Assembly (NCBI GenBank): GCA_921293015.1
Contig: OV121087.1
Coordinates: forward strand, 41,774,630-41,838,629
Length of the DNA stretch: 64,000 bases
DNA from: Phorcus lineatus
Taxonomy: Eukaryota > Mollusca > Gastropoda > Trochida > Trochidae
Reading direction: 5' to 3'
Under the pieces are notes generated by a model. That model worked only from the letters and a program-made list of their open reading frames with translations. It ran no database searches and was not told the DNA's origin. Positions 11,061 through 24,609 of the stretch are shown piece after piece. Within the stretch, counting starts at the first letter, position 1. Each line of letters starts with the position of its first letter. The translations under genes and the position numbers were made by a program.

Positions 11061-13839
11061 GTGACTTATAAAATTGAACTATATTCATAATACACTATCA
11101 ATAGCATTCTGAAAACGTTAACGCTTGTGAAGCAAGTATAGATCAAACATCTTTGATGGTACAAACGCTTCATGATTTGCTATTATAACTCGGATTTCAA
11201 GTTGCCGCTATGTGGTTAACTCCGACGTTATAACAATAGGTATAAAAATAACGTCAGACAGACGACGCTATTACAACCTGTTTGTGCAGTATTGTTTGTC
11301 AAAGTGAAGTTTTTGACCATGACCCAAGTATTCTTCTATTCAGTAATTTAGTCTTTATTTCAAATGAGATACTTATATGCCAGCAGAAGTAAATTTGAAT
11401 TGTGTGAAACCAAGGCTGGATAAATTGGTGTCTTTGGGCTTAAATTATCGAAATCCTGTGAAATTTAAAATGATACACCATATGACGGGATAAAACTATT
11501 TAATTCACAATTTCCTTTTATAAATCAATTAATTTAATTAGATCCGTTTCTTATTAACTTAATTATAAGCTCTTTAATAATAATATGTGTTCTTGTAACA
11601 AATCAGGTCACTTAGGCGCTACAAACGTTCGGTGGACACAACTGGATGTACTGTGTGTAGTATCTAAAATATTGCAACTAGATATAATAGACTTGTTTAA
11701 ATAGGAATGTTTTAAGTTTGGAATGAAATAAGGTGATACACTTTGTTTCTTTGATGGAAAGGCGAAGGAAGTTTTAGATAGTCGTATCAATTTGTATCGC
11801 GTATTTACAAAGTTTAATAGTTTTGTTGACCCTTTACTTTGACTACTTTTTACTTAACATTCTGAACGTTTACTATTGAGATCATTAACAGCTGATTTCT
11901 GTCTAAAGGTGTTAACAGTATGTCAACTCGGGCTTATTTTTTGGAAATAGTTTGTTTCGATCATGTATATTGTATTTCAATGTGTTATATTGTATTGATA
12001 ATTAATGAAACCTACATTATTGCATTTAACATAAACATTTTTCATTACTTCTAGTTTGAATTAATAAAATCCTCCCTCTCACAGCACTTATTCCACTGAC
12101 CCTCGGAAGAAAATAAATACTGAAAGTCCTTGTCCCAACTGAACAAAAGTTATACCCCCTGTTCGATTTGGTCAATAGTTACTTCGCAAGTCGCGCAACT
12201 GTTATGGCAGACCACGTCGGTGGGATTCCATGTGACTTTTGAACATTGCTGTGGTCGATGTGGATAAGTGTAGCCTTTAATTCAATTCAATATTGAAAGC
12301 TTGAAAGCACGTACTTGCGATAAAAGAATCATGAAAATGAATAGCGTGCATGATTATTTGCTTTTTTAAGATAAGACTATCTCTTTTAACGTGAAGCAAA
12401 CATCATCTGAGCATAGTATACATCTGTTCTGACCCACTGCTACTAACTTTATCAGACATACCTTGAGTTCAAGGGATATAATTCCAGAAATTATGACCAT
12501 TGAATGGCTAAAAGTGCGTGATGTATGATACTTAGGAACACAAATGTTGCGTCTACACGTCAAAAAAACATCGCATCAAAGAGTTAGACAACAACATATG
12601 TCTTATTTTGTTTAGTTATATATATATGGTGATTGATAATGCTTAACCATACTTTTAAAGTTTTGGTTAATGTTCTTTAATCAATACAAAGAGACATTCA
12701 CGTACATATACTTACAGTTAAAAGTTCGGCAACGCAAATATTGTGTCAGTAACAAAATGATGGCAAGGATCATTGTATTTCCAATGACGTCACGTTACGA
12801 TCATTAATTTGTAGATCTCATCTCATAGGAACCAGAACTTTGAGCACGGGTTTTACAGAACTGTATAACGTTATGCAAAACAATGTGACCAAAGATTATA
12901 TATATTTTTACAACGTTGTTTCTTAATTCGATCAAGGTACAGTTTTTTCAAGGGTGAGGACAGATGTTAATTATAAGTAACATACTTAGCGATATTATCC
13001 AAGCGAGAATGTCATTGCAGTTTAAAGAAATAGGTGCAGTCTAAACCGTGAGAAAGCGATGGTAATATACAAAATTTAACTTGCTTTATGACACATGCCA
13101 TTTCTACCTTAATATCTAAAAAAGGAAACGACTTCACATTAAATTGCCTGTTTATAACGACACATGTTATTAGATTAAGGATACTCGAGTTGAAATATTG
13201 GAAGACACGAACATAACATGACAATAACTCTTTATTGTCTGAAATACATTGTTCATTTGAATTTTGTTTTGTGCTTTCAGCACCCGGCAGCCACAGTACA
13301 TCAGCCGGTTCAAGCGATGTTCTATTCCTCTATTGCTGAGACCTTTTAACGACTTTATGTTTGACGCTGTGGGATATACACATGTTTGTCACCAGTTATG
13401 ATAAATCTGATATGTTTGTATCATTCGAACTGGAAATTCTGTCCCAACTTCAGATGGGACGCGTCCAAACATGGAATCCTAAGTTCCTTGCTAAGATGGG
13501 ATGGTAGATATTAAAACATGCTAATTATATTCAAAGATGAAGTTTGTTAATGAAATATGTTATAAAATAATTGGGTATATATCGAGCCTGCATAAAAATG
13601 TAATTGTATTTTTATTTAATTGACCTACTGGCTCTGATTATCTCTCATCGATTACAATATTGTTTGTTTTGGTTTTTTCTCTAAGTAGAACGCCATATGA
13701 CACTATCATATCGGTTTAGGGCGGTAATAACTCTTCACAGCAGATATATAGCTTGTTATCAACCTATCGTGTTTACTGGTAAAACTAAGCTTTCTGAATA
13801 AATTGATAAAGGTGAAAGTTGAAAAGTCTAATATATAGA
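11061..13839. other. Long noncoding stretch, nothing recognised
   Basis: AT-rich with only short chance frames (for example 11608-11790, 12366-12563 and 13012-13224, all minus). No motif, splice-flanked exon or inverted repeat was recognised. Confidence 0.4.
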
Positions 13840-14988
13840 GAATGACACCCAAGTGTCTTCTGATATCAAATATATCAACACGGGTTGATAAAAGTTTCAA
13901 GCCTCGGATATATTTCCTGTTATCAACGAGTTTTGATATATTTGATATCAGAAGACACGAGGGTAAGATTATCTGTATCATCCGAAATCATTTTTCATTT
14001 CCATTCCGTGAAAAATGTATAATTCTGAACACTGCACTACTCTTTGACTCTCATTGCGGTGATGCCACAACACAACATTAAGTGATGGTGTAAAATAACT
14101 GACTGTAACAGGGCATTGTTCATTATCTCGACTTGCACAGCAATGTCGTCTAGTGATTGGCCAAAAGCGGTCACGTGCCGTGGGTATATATGTTAAACTG
14201 GGTCACGAGCAAACCAGTAACTAGAGACGACGAACTGTCAAGAGTGGCTCCCTTGTCCCACTGTTAGGTAAACAAAAGCTACGCTACGCTGGTTTGATGA
14301 ACCCTACCTTTTCACGTTCAATGTATTTTCACATTTTTAAAGTCATATCTTATAATCACACTGCTGGAACAAGAGTATACTCTTCTTCAAATGAATTGTT
14401 GGTGCCGAGTAAAATCGTGACAAGTCACAAGACTCTTCATTCATATTCATTCATGTTCAAACAAACGAATGCGTTATGCAGTGATGCCTGCACGTTCTGT
14501 GCGCCCGACACTTTCAAACTTACGCGCTCCTTTCACGACGGTCGGCCATGACAGTCATAAATCTATAGAGATTTTAGCGCCGCTTCAAATCAAACGTTTC
14601 CAAGGTGGAAAATGTACGAGGTCACCTGACCAAACAATCAAAATGAAATAAGCTCGTTATGTTTATTTAATTTTGTTAATCCATCTACTTTTTGGGCTTT
14701 AAACGGTGATATAAAAATCATTTTTGTAAATTCATAAATAAAAAAAATTACTGACAAGATCAGCCGCCATTTTGACCTATCCGATCTTTCAAGCCATATT
14801 TAAATCATACAATAAGGGTCCTCGTCGAGATAAATACGTTACCATGTGTCCGCGAGTTTGATATGGAGATATATCTTGTGTGCGAGTTAAATATCAAAGA
14901 GAACGAATTATAAAATCTACTGTCAAAACGATTTCGCCTGATCTTCCACAAGCGATATCTCCTGTGCAACACAGTTTTGGATGATAAA
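13840..14988. mobile_element. Composite inverted-repeat element with terminal palindrome (long copy)
   Basis: It begins with a palindrome (13,840-13,971): CTTCTGATATCAAATATATC on the left is mirrored by GATATATTTGATATCAGAAG on the right, around a centre near 13,905. Immediately inside, ATCATCCGAAATCATTTTTC (13,977) is inverted relative to TTTTGGATGAT at the far end (14,975-14,985). The last 75 bp, with CTTCCACAAGCGATATCTCC, match the copy at 33.97 kb in inverse orientation. Compared with that copy it contains about 790 extra bases (about 14,122-14,915) between GGGCATTGTTCA and AAATCTACTG. The two short plus frames inside (14,294-14,651) are not recognisable. Confidence 0.75.
14156..14191 (+). 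promoter_or_regulatory. Promoter-like cluster: inverted CCAAT, E-box, TATA
   Basis: Inside the long composite element, ATTGG (inverted CCAAT) near 14,156, CACGTG at about 14,172 and TATATAT near 14,185 fall within 36 bp. The order and spacing suit an RNA polymerase II core promoter firing rightward at about 14,215. No credible coding frame follows, so this is motif evidence only. Confidence 0.3.
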
Positions 14989-16215
14989 TGTTAATTAATG
15001 TTATGATTCAAATAAATTAGGTTCTTCTCAAGTTGTTCATGTTAGTACATGTGATATTTTCGGGAGCGTAAAACAAAATGTGAACAACACGAATGTTTAA
15101 CATTTGATATTATTCAATACAATTTTAACTAAAGCAAAATCAGTTCATTCCAACATTCTACAAACTGCATTAAATCAAAACCTTCTTAATAAGCATGACA
15201 ATTTTCAAGATTGCATGAAGTGTCGATACTGATTCCTTAAGAATTGTTCGCTATTAAAATGTAATTGCCTGTAAAAAGAAAGAAGTCGTTTCCTTCATCA
15301 ATCACAAATGACTGTTCTCAAGGGATCGGTAAATTGATTCATCTACTTAATTACTTCAGAGCTTGTCCCTTTAAGGACCGTTGACAAGTGACTCGAGTGA
15401 GTGAAAGAGTTGTGATTTACAGGTTTTCCATTTTTCTTATACTTGTCTTTATTATCACCATTTCTTATACACCCGTCCTCATGCATAAGCGAGGATATAT
15501 ATAACCTTCATTCTGTCCGCCCGTCCTTCAAAAATTTTATTCCAGCGCATATGTCCTATTCTATAAATGATAGCTTTAAAACATCCTTTTATGAGTCTTT
15601 TGAGGATTACGACTCTATTCGCATTATATGTTTAGCCCTATCCATGGAAACTTACTTCTACAGTAATTGTATGCGAATCCATTTCGTCTAGAGCATATCA
15701 CCTATATAACATATTATAGCTTCACCAAAACGTGTCAAACATGGCCCGTAGATTCGAATTGTGAGGGTAAGATCTATATTTGAATAAAGATTTTTTACAG
15801 ATTCAATGGAACCATAACTCATATGGTAAGAGAAGTCATTTTGTCTTGAATATCCGTATACGTATACAGACAAGCTTAAGGTACTCGAAACTTTACACAT
15901 AGAAATCAACCACGATATTTACATGTGCCTTAGGACATTTGGCCTTTAGGTTTATATCTGTGTCCATTGAATATGATATATAATAGTTATTCCACCAGGA
16001 AATGTCTTGTGTGGAGACCATAACACTACTTAACATGCCGACTACACAAGCCTGGATACACATCAACCATTGATCCTTTCATCGTGCCTCTGTGGGTATG
16101 ACATATATCTAAATTGGCGGTATCAATTGAAACTTGAGTCAAACAGTAGCTTAATGAGAATGTGAGAAGAAATGTTGTGGGAAGATGTGCACTTTGCTAA
16201 ATTTTAAGGTTGCTT
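14989..16215. other. Noncoding stretch, weak repeat remnants
   Basis: No gene recognised. The CTGTCCGCCCGTCC motif near 15,512 is of a kind common in dispersed repeats of molluscs. The 82-codon plus frame at 15,443-15,691 has no recognisable content. Confidence 0.35.
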
Positions 16216-16219
16216 TTAC

Positions 16220-16500
16220 TGCTTTGGGAATCCGAGGTATTTCAGCTTTGCTCGCTTCTGCACTTGTTAAACCCGTCAAAAAGAGCGGTCAAAAGGATTG
16301 AAAGGGTGGGGGAAAGAAAGGCAGAGTAAGGGAAATAAAGTAACCTTTAGATTGATCAAATTTCATCTGGTTTCTATCCGGCGAATTTTCAAGCTTTGTT
16401 GCCCCTAACCGGAACATTTCGTTGTGGTAGGCGTAGCTCTAGGGGTCTCTGAAACACGCAAAACTACACAATACAATATGGTATTGAGTGGTAAATTTAT
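16220..16500 (+). repeat. Diverged copy of the GAGTG-type dispersed repeat
   Basis: GGAAAGAAAGGCAGAGTAAG, a CTGGTTTCTATCCGGCG-like stretch and AGCTCTAGGGGTCTCTGAAA followed by CACGCAAAACTACAC appear in the same order as in the fuller copy at 48.16-48.48 kb, and the segment also ends with GGTATTGAGTGG. The 5' GAGTG head is missing or eroded. Confidence 0.6.
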
Positions 16501-18872
16501 TGGTATTACGATGCTGTCATTCAAGTGTTATGTATGACCTTTTGCTAAAGACTCCCTGAAAATGTGCACCGAAAGTATAAGTCTTTCACTACTACTTAAG
16601 ATAACGGTAACTTTAAACAAGGCCATAATAGTATTTACTAACGATAGATAACATTCACTGTAAACTTGGCTCGGTTTGTCAAAAGGAGAAGGCCTTTGTT
16701 GGGAATGGTTTGAAATCGATATTTTTGTTCGTAAGTAAACAGCAGTAAAGAGTCGCTAAATACTGACAGTTGATAATCGTATTTGTGATGTGATTCAGAA
16801 TGTATTGCGCAGTTATAGCAATCTGTGACGCATGGCTGATACATACAGCGTATGAGGGTATTCATATTTCAATTTTGTATAATGTCAAAAACAAAATATA
16901 TAATGAAGGACTTCAGCCTCGAAAATCTGAAAGAAAACATAAAATGGCCATTTTCTAAACTTTAATGAACATCACTTAGTTGATTCAACATTGACTTGCA
17001 CAAAGTATAACAAAATTTTAAGAATGAATTCATTTTGAAGCTGGCATAATCACTAACCTCTTACAACATTGTAATATGTCACTTTTACATTTCACATGAT
17101 ACACGAGAGATAGGTTATGCTTGGGAGTTACAACTTGACAAAAGAAAACTAAAAGAGAATTGACATTGAAACCGAAACTTGCAATTAAGTCCTACTTTAG
17201 ATACCGGTATTAGATGCTGAAAAATAATTAAGAACTACAACTTATTACGTCGCTAACATCCACGCGCAAATTAAAGGAAGGTTTTGCATATGACAATGGA
17301 GATCTGATAATAACCATATCTTAGTTAAAGCACGTGCGAATCCGCTATTTTAAGTTAAGTGATTAACACCGTATCATGATCCTTAGAATTATTCATTACA
17401 GGGGAAAATATATTTATACCTACAATATCACTAACTAATGTTTTTATATAAATTGTATTAGAGTGCAATTGAAATATATTAAAAGTAATAAAAAATATCA
17501 CAGTGAACTTCTATACAGCTCTCACATAGCTTATCCTTATGTCGGACCCAGAGTGGCAGATAGAGTTGTTTATGGCGATTTGAGTTGTAGTGTTAACTCC
17601 GTCATTTTGATACATTTTGTATACTTTCCAAGATTGTGACATTGGAATGTTCTGTTGGGTTAAGGGCTAACACTTGAATTTATTAACTTTTTAATTCTTT
17701 TTAATTCAGATTTGACAATAAGATTTCGATGGCATAAGCTCGCAATAAAATAAGGGGAACAACATATCTCATGGACAATACGAAAAATCCGTGACAGGTT
17801 TCGTAAAGAAGAAACGATATTGAAGGTAAGTATGTCGTTAATTTTGACAAGTATATCAAACTTCACAAAAAGTGATATGATCGAGACAAATTTATAATGT
17901 GCATTTTAACGCTTATGAGTTCAATGTAATGACAATAAACAGGCTACAGTCTAAATAAATCAACAACCGGACAAGTAATTTCGAAAGTGTATTTACAGCA
18001 GTCAAAAAGACAAATACAGGTTTGTAGTGCTAGGTGGGTCATCTAAATAATATGTGTGAAATTAGGACGCACAATTTCAACTTCTTATCATTTATACAGC
18101 CGTTGTTCGGAAAATAATTTTGGCGTTTTAGAGATAAAGTCGTAACCATTTTAACTGAACTCGAGACATCTGGTACTTTGACAATTATTTAAACGGGATA
18201 TCAAATTATCAAATATACTTTGTATCACTTTCAATCGAAGGATTTCATAACTTTGTAGTTTCAAATATTTTCAAAGCATTTATAGTGATTAGAGTCGATA
18301 GAATAGAAACATGTCAATAACAGAAATATGTTCAATTTGAATCCGTTTCTTTCGGAGAGTCACTTTTGCTTATTGATATTCATACCATATCTAACGAGCT
18401 TCCCCTCTGCACCCTGAACCCTGCACGAGTGCAAATATAGGTTACGTTTTCTCTTTAATTGTATAGTTGTAAACATTTGATAAAATAAAGTCACCATACC
18501 ATTCATAAAATAAACTTAGAATTTGACGAATGAATAGGGTGTTGTTCGAAATCTTTTAATGAACACACCTTTGATGTATGAATGAAGAAGGTAATCAAGG
18601 CAATGTCAAAGTTCATCGGTTGCCAATCCAATCACTTGACAATGTTAGGACATTGAATTATTATGACACCCCTTTACGATGTACCAAATTGGTGATAAAT
18701 ATCATACATTTACTTACATTATAAGAAATTTGTTTATAAGTATCATATCTAAATCAAAATGACCCCTGTGTCTAAGTAGAGAGATATCAGATTATCGATT
18801 TCGATGATCGAGGATAGATTGGCCATGACCTAGAAAACTTCAATTACATTGTACTCCGAATAGTTGCAGATT
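16501..18872. other. Noncoding stretch, nothing recognised
   Basis: AT-rich; only chance frames such as 16,638-16,865 and 17,660-17,866 on the minus strand. Confidence 0.4.
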
Positions 18873-19061
18873 AATCTCATAGAGGAAAGTCTCAAGATCA
18901 ATGATAAGGAAGAGAGGAAATTAAAACAAGGAGACATGTCACCGAGTTACGAGACAAACCTGACCTGGCTTAGAAATGAGATTTCCAATGCAAGTCCATA
19001 CATAAAAAGGGATCCCGATCCAGCTATCTGTACAGAAGTGACCCTTTTAAGTGGCTCGTAA
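18873..19061 (+). CDS. Candidate terminal exon, unknown protein
   Basis: An open frame runs from a possible 3' splice site (GTTGCAG ending about 18,869) to TAA at 19,059-19,061. The predicted segment is hydrophilic, starting LIEESLKINDKEERKLKQGD and containing YIKRDPDPAICTEV. Composition is more protein-like than the surrounding chance frames, with few rare residues and no low-complexity runs. There is no polypyrimidine tract of note before the AG, no family I recognise, and no upstream exon was identified. It could be a coincidental open stretch. Confidence 0.25.
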   Translation, partial: NLIEESLKINDKEERKLKQGDMSPSYETNLTWLRNEISNASPYIKRDPDPAICTEVTLLSGS

Positions 19062-21840
19062 CCTCCTCCTCCTTTTCTCACTATGCAAAAAAACTCACAT
19101 TAATTTCAAGGGGGTTTCCCGCCTTTGGCTTTAACGCAAACGATAACAAAACTTGCCTTCAACTAGGTGTGATTGTATTCTGAATGTGAACTACATTTCA
19201 TCAATCATGATATGTAAAGCTTATTGATTTTTATCAACTGAACCTTTGAAATTGTGTTTTTAAAATGGATTTCTTATCGCCGTAAACAAGTTGATTAAAA
19301 AGTTATTTCAGAATCGAAAATAGTAGAGTCCTCAATTAGATTTAGTCCTCAATCTAATTCAGAAAGGGGAGTATTTCTACATACTGAATCATCAAAGCCC
19401 AAACCAACACGAAACCTTCTTATTAGGAGATTATCGATGCGTTGTATTCTCTACGATCAAGTGGTTAGTTCGTAGCTAGGTGTCTAACCACTTGCAACAT
19501 TATGGCATAAAGAACAGCTACTCATTTACAACAACCATAAGGTCAGACATGGTCATGCGCATTGACTGAGAGTGGTGTATAAAGTGATAAAGGTAGAAAT
19601 AATATCATTTCTCACTATAAAGGCGACAATAGTTATATATCATTATAGATATATTGCTGATGACATTGTGTTACAGGTTCCATTCGATTAATCAATGTGA
19701 GAACTACTGACTGGTCGTGCTTTCAAAACCATGCTTTTAATATTTACAAAGATATGTGGATAACATTTTCAAATTTAAGAAGAGTGTACAAATACGTAGC
19801 AATCATTTGTTTAATGGAAACACGCGTTTCTGGCTTGATCTCGAACCTATCACTTTAGCCACCTTATGAAAAACACATTATGAAGGATACAGCATTTCAT
19901 CATTCATGAGTTGTGTCAAATGAAATGTCAGAAGTCAATAGTGTGGTAAATCATTAACCTTAAGATAGATAATACCTAAGAGTACAGATTAATCATTCTA
20001 ATTCGAAAGCTTTATTGAAAGTTGCTATTGATATTCTAGATTAAACTATGAAGGTAAATGAAAATTCAAGAATCATTAATTGTAATGTCAACACAATGAA
20101 ATCTGATTCAACTTATTGCCATCAATACCGAGAATCAAAAGCTTTTAACGTTATCGGATGCAAGTTGACAGGGACGTTTCACTGACATATAAATAGTGAT
20201 CAATATGTACCAATGTATCTAGTTGTTCATAATTTTAGGTATACAATGAGTAATTCGCCATTTTGTATTTTGGCATCATTCCAAACTTTATTTCTGGTTT
20301 GTTAGACTAATGACTCATAACTATCTCATATTGGAATGCAGCTAAAACACTATTTGATATATGTAGATTTCATATTTCGATTAATAAGTATTAAAGATTT
20401 CACTATTTGATAATTAATTTAATGCATGATGGCAGACATACAATACTCGGCTTCATTTTTACATCTTTATTTTGCTTTTTATTTCATCATGTTCTGGACA
20501 AAAGGAACGTAACAGCTGGCTTCAAGTAACCTCTTTGCATTTCATGGAACATGAATTTTAGGCCTACTCTGCTTTCAAAGCTCATGGTTTGGTATTAATA
20601 GTTACAACCCTGCAGTGAGAGGTTGATACCAGTTATAATTCAGAGTATAGTGAATCATTCATGACAATGATTCGTACATTAGATAAGATAAAGATTTACT
20701 TTCAAAGAGGGGAGTCACGCTAAAAATACCTACTTACCTTTCCCGAGGCCTTAAGAATAAGAGGCTTGCCAATGTTGAACCCTTTATCCCAGCTGGTATC
20801 TAGACAGTTATGTAAATTCAATTTGAGTGCCTAAGGGTGACAAAGGTCGACAGTGCATAAAGGTTATTGTATCAATGGAAAAGTAGTGTCAGATACAAGG
20901 CTATAGGAACACTTCTAAAGTCATGCCGAACAATCTGCATATGTCTCAATAAGAACGCAATGATTCAAAATGAAATTTAAATTACTTTCTTTTAGTCGAT
21001 AGAACAAATGAATGTTTTGCCTTTGCACTGAAAAAGAAACTTCTTCGTGTTACGTAGGTCAGCCAGGCTCGATCCTGAAGGAAACCAGTGTCATAAAGAA
21101 TCATACACAATGGCTGTTTACACACGAATTCCTGGATACGAAGGAATGAATTGCTAATGACCTTTTCCCAAGTAAGTGAAGCTTATAATGATGTGTATGT
21201 TAGAAGATATTTGTGTCATCAGACCTATCGAAAACTTTCAAATAAAGTCCGAGCTAATTGACTATTAACATCAAGTGTAATGTGTCTCGAAAGGTTGAAG
21301 ATGCACCGACTTATCTAGTTTCATCTTATTAATCAATGAATTTTTGTTACCTTTAAAGTACCCCAGCGCCAAATGTTACGGTATGCTCTGAAATGTTACT
21401 GTTGGGGCTCCTGGCATTCATCAAAGTAGAATGAATAGAATGTAGAATGAATAAATGTTTTAAAACGTTATTCCATCTTAACATTTGGACTAACCATTTG
21501 GTTTCATATGGAAGACGTCATAAATCGGCACTAAAGAGTCGTAAACGGGTCGAAGATATGAATCTTTGACACGTATGTCAAAAATGGTACTTTCGTTCAA
21601 CCAATACTTTTATTTTAATATTGCTTTAATAATTGCTTGATTAAGTTTTTTGCCTCTGCAATATCATTGTTCTTAATGACAACTTTACAATAATAAATTT
21701 TACCCTATATTCTATTGTTTAATGGAAATTGTATGATATGGTATTTATTTTATCGCTTATAAAAGAGAATTTACCTAGCTAAGTTTAACAAGAATCCATA
21801 TCGTTGACCGTTTTGCAACCCTGAAAAATATCAGCCAAAT
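19062..21840. other. Noncoding stretch, possible weak internal repeats
   Basis: No gene recognised. GCTTTCAAAACCATGCTTTT near 19,720 loosely resembles CTTTCAAAGCTCATGGTTTG near 20,572, which may be a remnant of old duplication. Confidence 0.35.
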
Positions 21841-21844
21841 GTCA

Positions 21845-21990
21845 AAGAAATGGTAACCCACCTTCGCATCACATTGCTTGGTCATTAACTCTTATAAGGT
21901 AAGGAATACGAGAAATGAATAGTTCAATCAATGGCCGGATATCCTTTTGTTAATAGACATTGATACCGCAAATGAACATTATATCGGATT
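21845..21990 (+). repeat. Duplicated noncoding block, copy 1 (pairs with 24.61-24.80 kb)
   Basis: AGTTCAATCAATGGCCGGAT at about 21,930 matches AGTTCAATTGATGGCCAGAT at about 24,720. Flanking similarity includes CTTATAAGGTAAGG against CTTATAAGATCATA upstream, and ACATTGATACCGCAAATGAA against ACTGACACCAAAATGAA downstream. Direct orientation, about 2.8 kb apart. Confidence 0.6.
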
Positions 21991-21994
21991 CTAG

Positions 21995-22740
21995 CATTGT
22001 TTGGGTAAATTTTACACGCAATAACCCTCCCAAACATGGAGTAAATCAAACGTCTGACGTCATTACTTGGAATGCGCTGTCATTCTTCTCGGACAGCTTT
22101 GAGCAAGTTGCAGTCGGTTATCTTGAGGTGGTCGTCGTTGACGAATACGATGATCCAAAGCGTCCCAAAGATGTTCGATCGGTGACATGTCTGGCGAGCA
22201 CGGCATAACGTTGATATTGTTGTTCGCAAGGAAGTTCAGAGTAACTCGAGCTTTGTGCGCTCGGGCACATGTCTTGTTGAAAGATCACAACTTGTGTCTG
22301 TTGTCCAAGAAAGGAACAGACGACAGGATTGAGAATGTCATCGACGTAACGCTGAGCCGTTAGATTTCCATTAACGAAAACCAGCGGTGTCTTCTCCTCA
22401 CCAAGTATTCCTCCCCACACCGGAACGGCTGTCTCCGGAACGGTCTGCAAGTGCCCTGATGCCATGGGACCTCAGACGTCTGGCCACTGTGCATCTGCTT
22501 ACCCGGTGATCCAGGGCATTCAATGCCGATGACGTCACTGGAAGGAAGCGGTTTCTATGGTGTAAAGTGTACAGATATTGGTCGTCCTGGTGGGTTGTGA
22601 CTCTCGGTCGACCTGATCTTGGTCTGTCGGAGGTCTGTTCCGAGTGACGATAACGTTGCAATAGTTTTGTGACAATTGTAAGGTGACAGCCAAGCGCTCT
22701 TGCAACATGGGTCTTGTGGCTCCCATTTCAATCATACTGT
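21995..22740 (-). pseudogene. Tc1-family transposase fossil with internal deletion
   Basis: Minus-strand remnant. The N-terminal DNA-binding part is visible in LLQRYRHSEQTSDRPRSGRP (22,661 downward) and VARRLRSHGIRA. The sequence then jumps near 22,440 to VWGGILGEEKTPLVFVNG and LTAQRYVDDILNPVV, so about 100 residues holding the first catalytic Asp region are missing. The second catalytic region reads FQQD and is then frameshifted; the third is intact in another frame as SPDMSPIEHLWDALDHR. The DNA-binding and catalytic parts lie in different frames. These motifs are diagnostic of the DDE/D IS630-Tc1-mariner superfamily. The gene is dead. Terminal repeats were not found. Confidence 0.85.
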
Positions 22741-22829
22741 AATTGTCTGTAATAAGATTGTTATAATACTTTTTTCAGTTAATCAATATCATCTTAAACT
22801 CGTTTCGGAATCAAAAAATGAAGAGAAGA

Positions 22830-23480
22830 AAATTCCCAATGAGTAAGAATTGAATTATCCATTCCTAGCATTGATAATGAGTTTTTAAAGACATAGCTCC
22901 TAGACACTTTTGATATTCCGTCCTATGTAAGTTCTATACTGTGATACTTTTAAGTAGAGCAGTCGTTTGTGTTTTCAAATGAGACTACTAAGTTTATTTC
23001 ACCTTCTAACATTTGACAAGGTGTTTTATTTAATGTTACCGAAGTCTTACTTTCGTATTCATTCAATGACTTAGTACCTTGTGTGTGGAAGCCTTTTAAC
23101 TTCAAACATTCACGACAGTAATGACTTTTCAGTCAACGAGATTTAGTGTTGAAAGCCACAGAATAAAAAGAAATTAGAATTTATGGAAGATTTTGATGAT
23201 ACATAGTCTTCAAATTAGTTAGATTCAAAGATGTGTATTGATGTTTTTTCAATAATTATAACGCTAACTAGTTTAAACTCCCTAAAGATATATATATGAT
23301 TTGATTGTTATTCACATTTTTAACACATGATAAAAAAAATATATCCACGAGACTAAAGTTGAAACACTGGTAAATATAGAAAAGTAAGATTTATTCAAAT
23401 TGGGCCACGCTAAAAGGAAAATTGGTTTGTTTCTCGAGATACATGGATAATTGTAAACAAAACGTATTATGTACCATTGG
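22830..23480 (+). repeat. Duplicated noncoding blocks (pair with 23.9, 27.6 and 33.4 kb)
   Basis: AATGAGTAAGAATTGAATTA to CAGTCGTTTGTGTTTTCAAA (22,838-22,980) recurs at 23,908-24,050 with roughly 85% identity by eye. CACGACAGTAATGACTTTTC and the following CAGTCAACGAGAT (from about 23,111) recur near 27,641 as CACGACGGTAATTACTTTTT then CAGTCAACAAGAT. The 23.39-23.47 kb part (AAAAGGAAAATTGGTTTGTT) resembles AGAAGGAAAATATGTTTGTT near 33,454. Confidence 0.6.
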
Positions 23481-23899
23481 TTCCTTTGACTGTGTTTAAT
23501 ATATAAGTTAATCTATTTCTTTCAACACTGATTCATGGATGATATATGTTATTTGTTTTCTAGTCACGATGCTTATTGCAGTAACAAATCTTTCAAACTG
23601 GTTCTGCTGTACCTTGAGATGTTGACTGGACGTTCATTGAGCTAATGATAAATAGACGCATTAGCTTAGTAACCTCAAATGTTATCCATTTATTATAATT
23701 TTCATTGGCTTAGGAGTCTGCATGTACACAGCATATTTAAAGTCTCAGATTCTCTGGATAAAGAGACGAAATAATTCGTATGGTATTTGTGTTAGTTCCT
23801 TTAGTGAAAACATTTTATAATTGATACTACCAGAATGTCTTGTTGTGGGCACTGGTGCACGATTTCAAGGGAATAAATTGGTCTGGCAATAGCAACACA

Positions 23900-24090
23900 A
23901 ATGCAGCAAATGAGTAAGAATTACATTATCCATTCCTAGCATTGATATTGAATTTTTAAAGACAAAACTCCTAGCCACTTTTGATATGCAATCCTATGTA
24001 AGTTCTAAACTGTGATACATCGAAGTCCAGCAGTCGTTTGTGTTTTCAAAGTTTTCAAGTTTCTTTCACCTTCTAATGATAATTGATAAA
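23900..24090 (+). repeat. Duplicated noncoding block, copy 2 of 22.83 kb block
   Basis: Shares ATTATCCATTCCTAGCATTG, CCTATGTAAGTTCTA and CAGTCGTTTGTGTTTTCAAA with 22,838-22,980 in the same order and orientation. Not coding. Confidence 0.75.
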
Positions 24091-24609
24091 TTTTTTTTAT
24101 TTTCTAAAAGACTATAATTTTGTCGCCAAGTAATCAATCATGCGAAAAAAATATTCTGTCAACGAATTGAGAACATTTGGGCAATATTTTTTTTTAAAAA
24201 GTAGCGATTAGGCAAAGAAGCCATGTCCATTAAAACAAGAAACATTACCCATACTGTCAAACATTTATCTTATAACTATCTTTACTGAGGGATAATGAAA
24301 TAAAATCATTAAGACTAAAAAGAAATATATTGAAAGCGCATTGTAAGAACAGCTTGCATCCAAAAACAATTGTCGAGGGAGGTCATAACATTGCTAAATG
24401 TGCATGTACAGGATTAAATATCCGTGAATAATATCTGAAAACCAAGACACGGTAGATAAATGTTAGCTTTCACTAAGGTAGAACCTTTCAATGATTTATT
24501 ACTTTTCCTTTACACTAATTATTTTGGATAAATGGAATTATTGATTTATGTTTTCCCCATAGTTGCAATGATTGTGTGCATCAGCACTGAGACACTTAAG
24601 ATTGACATC

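Noticed and set aside
14294-14651. Protein-coding gene inside the long composite element
   Set aside because: Two short overlapping frames follow promoter-like motifs, but neither has recognisable content or reaches the length of a transposase.
21960-22208. Plus-strand 82-codon frame
   Set aside because: It is antisense to the Tc1 transposase fossil, whose motifs read on the minus strand.
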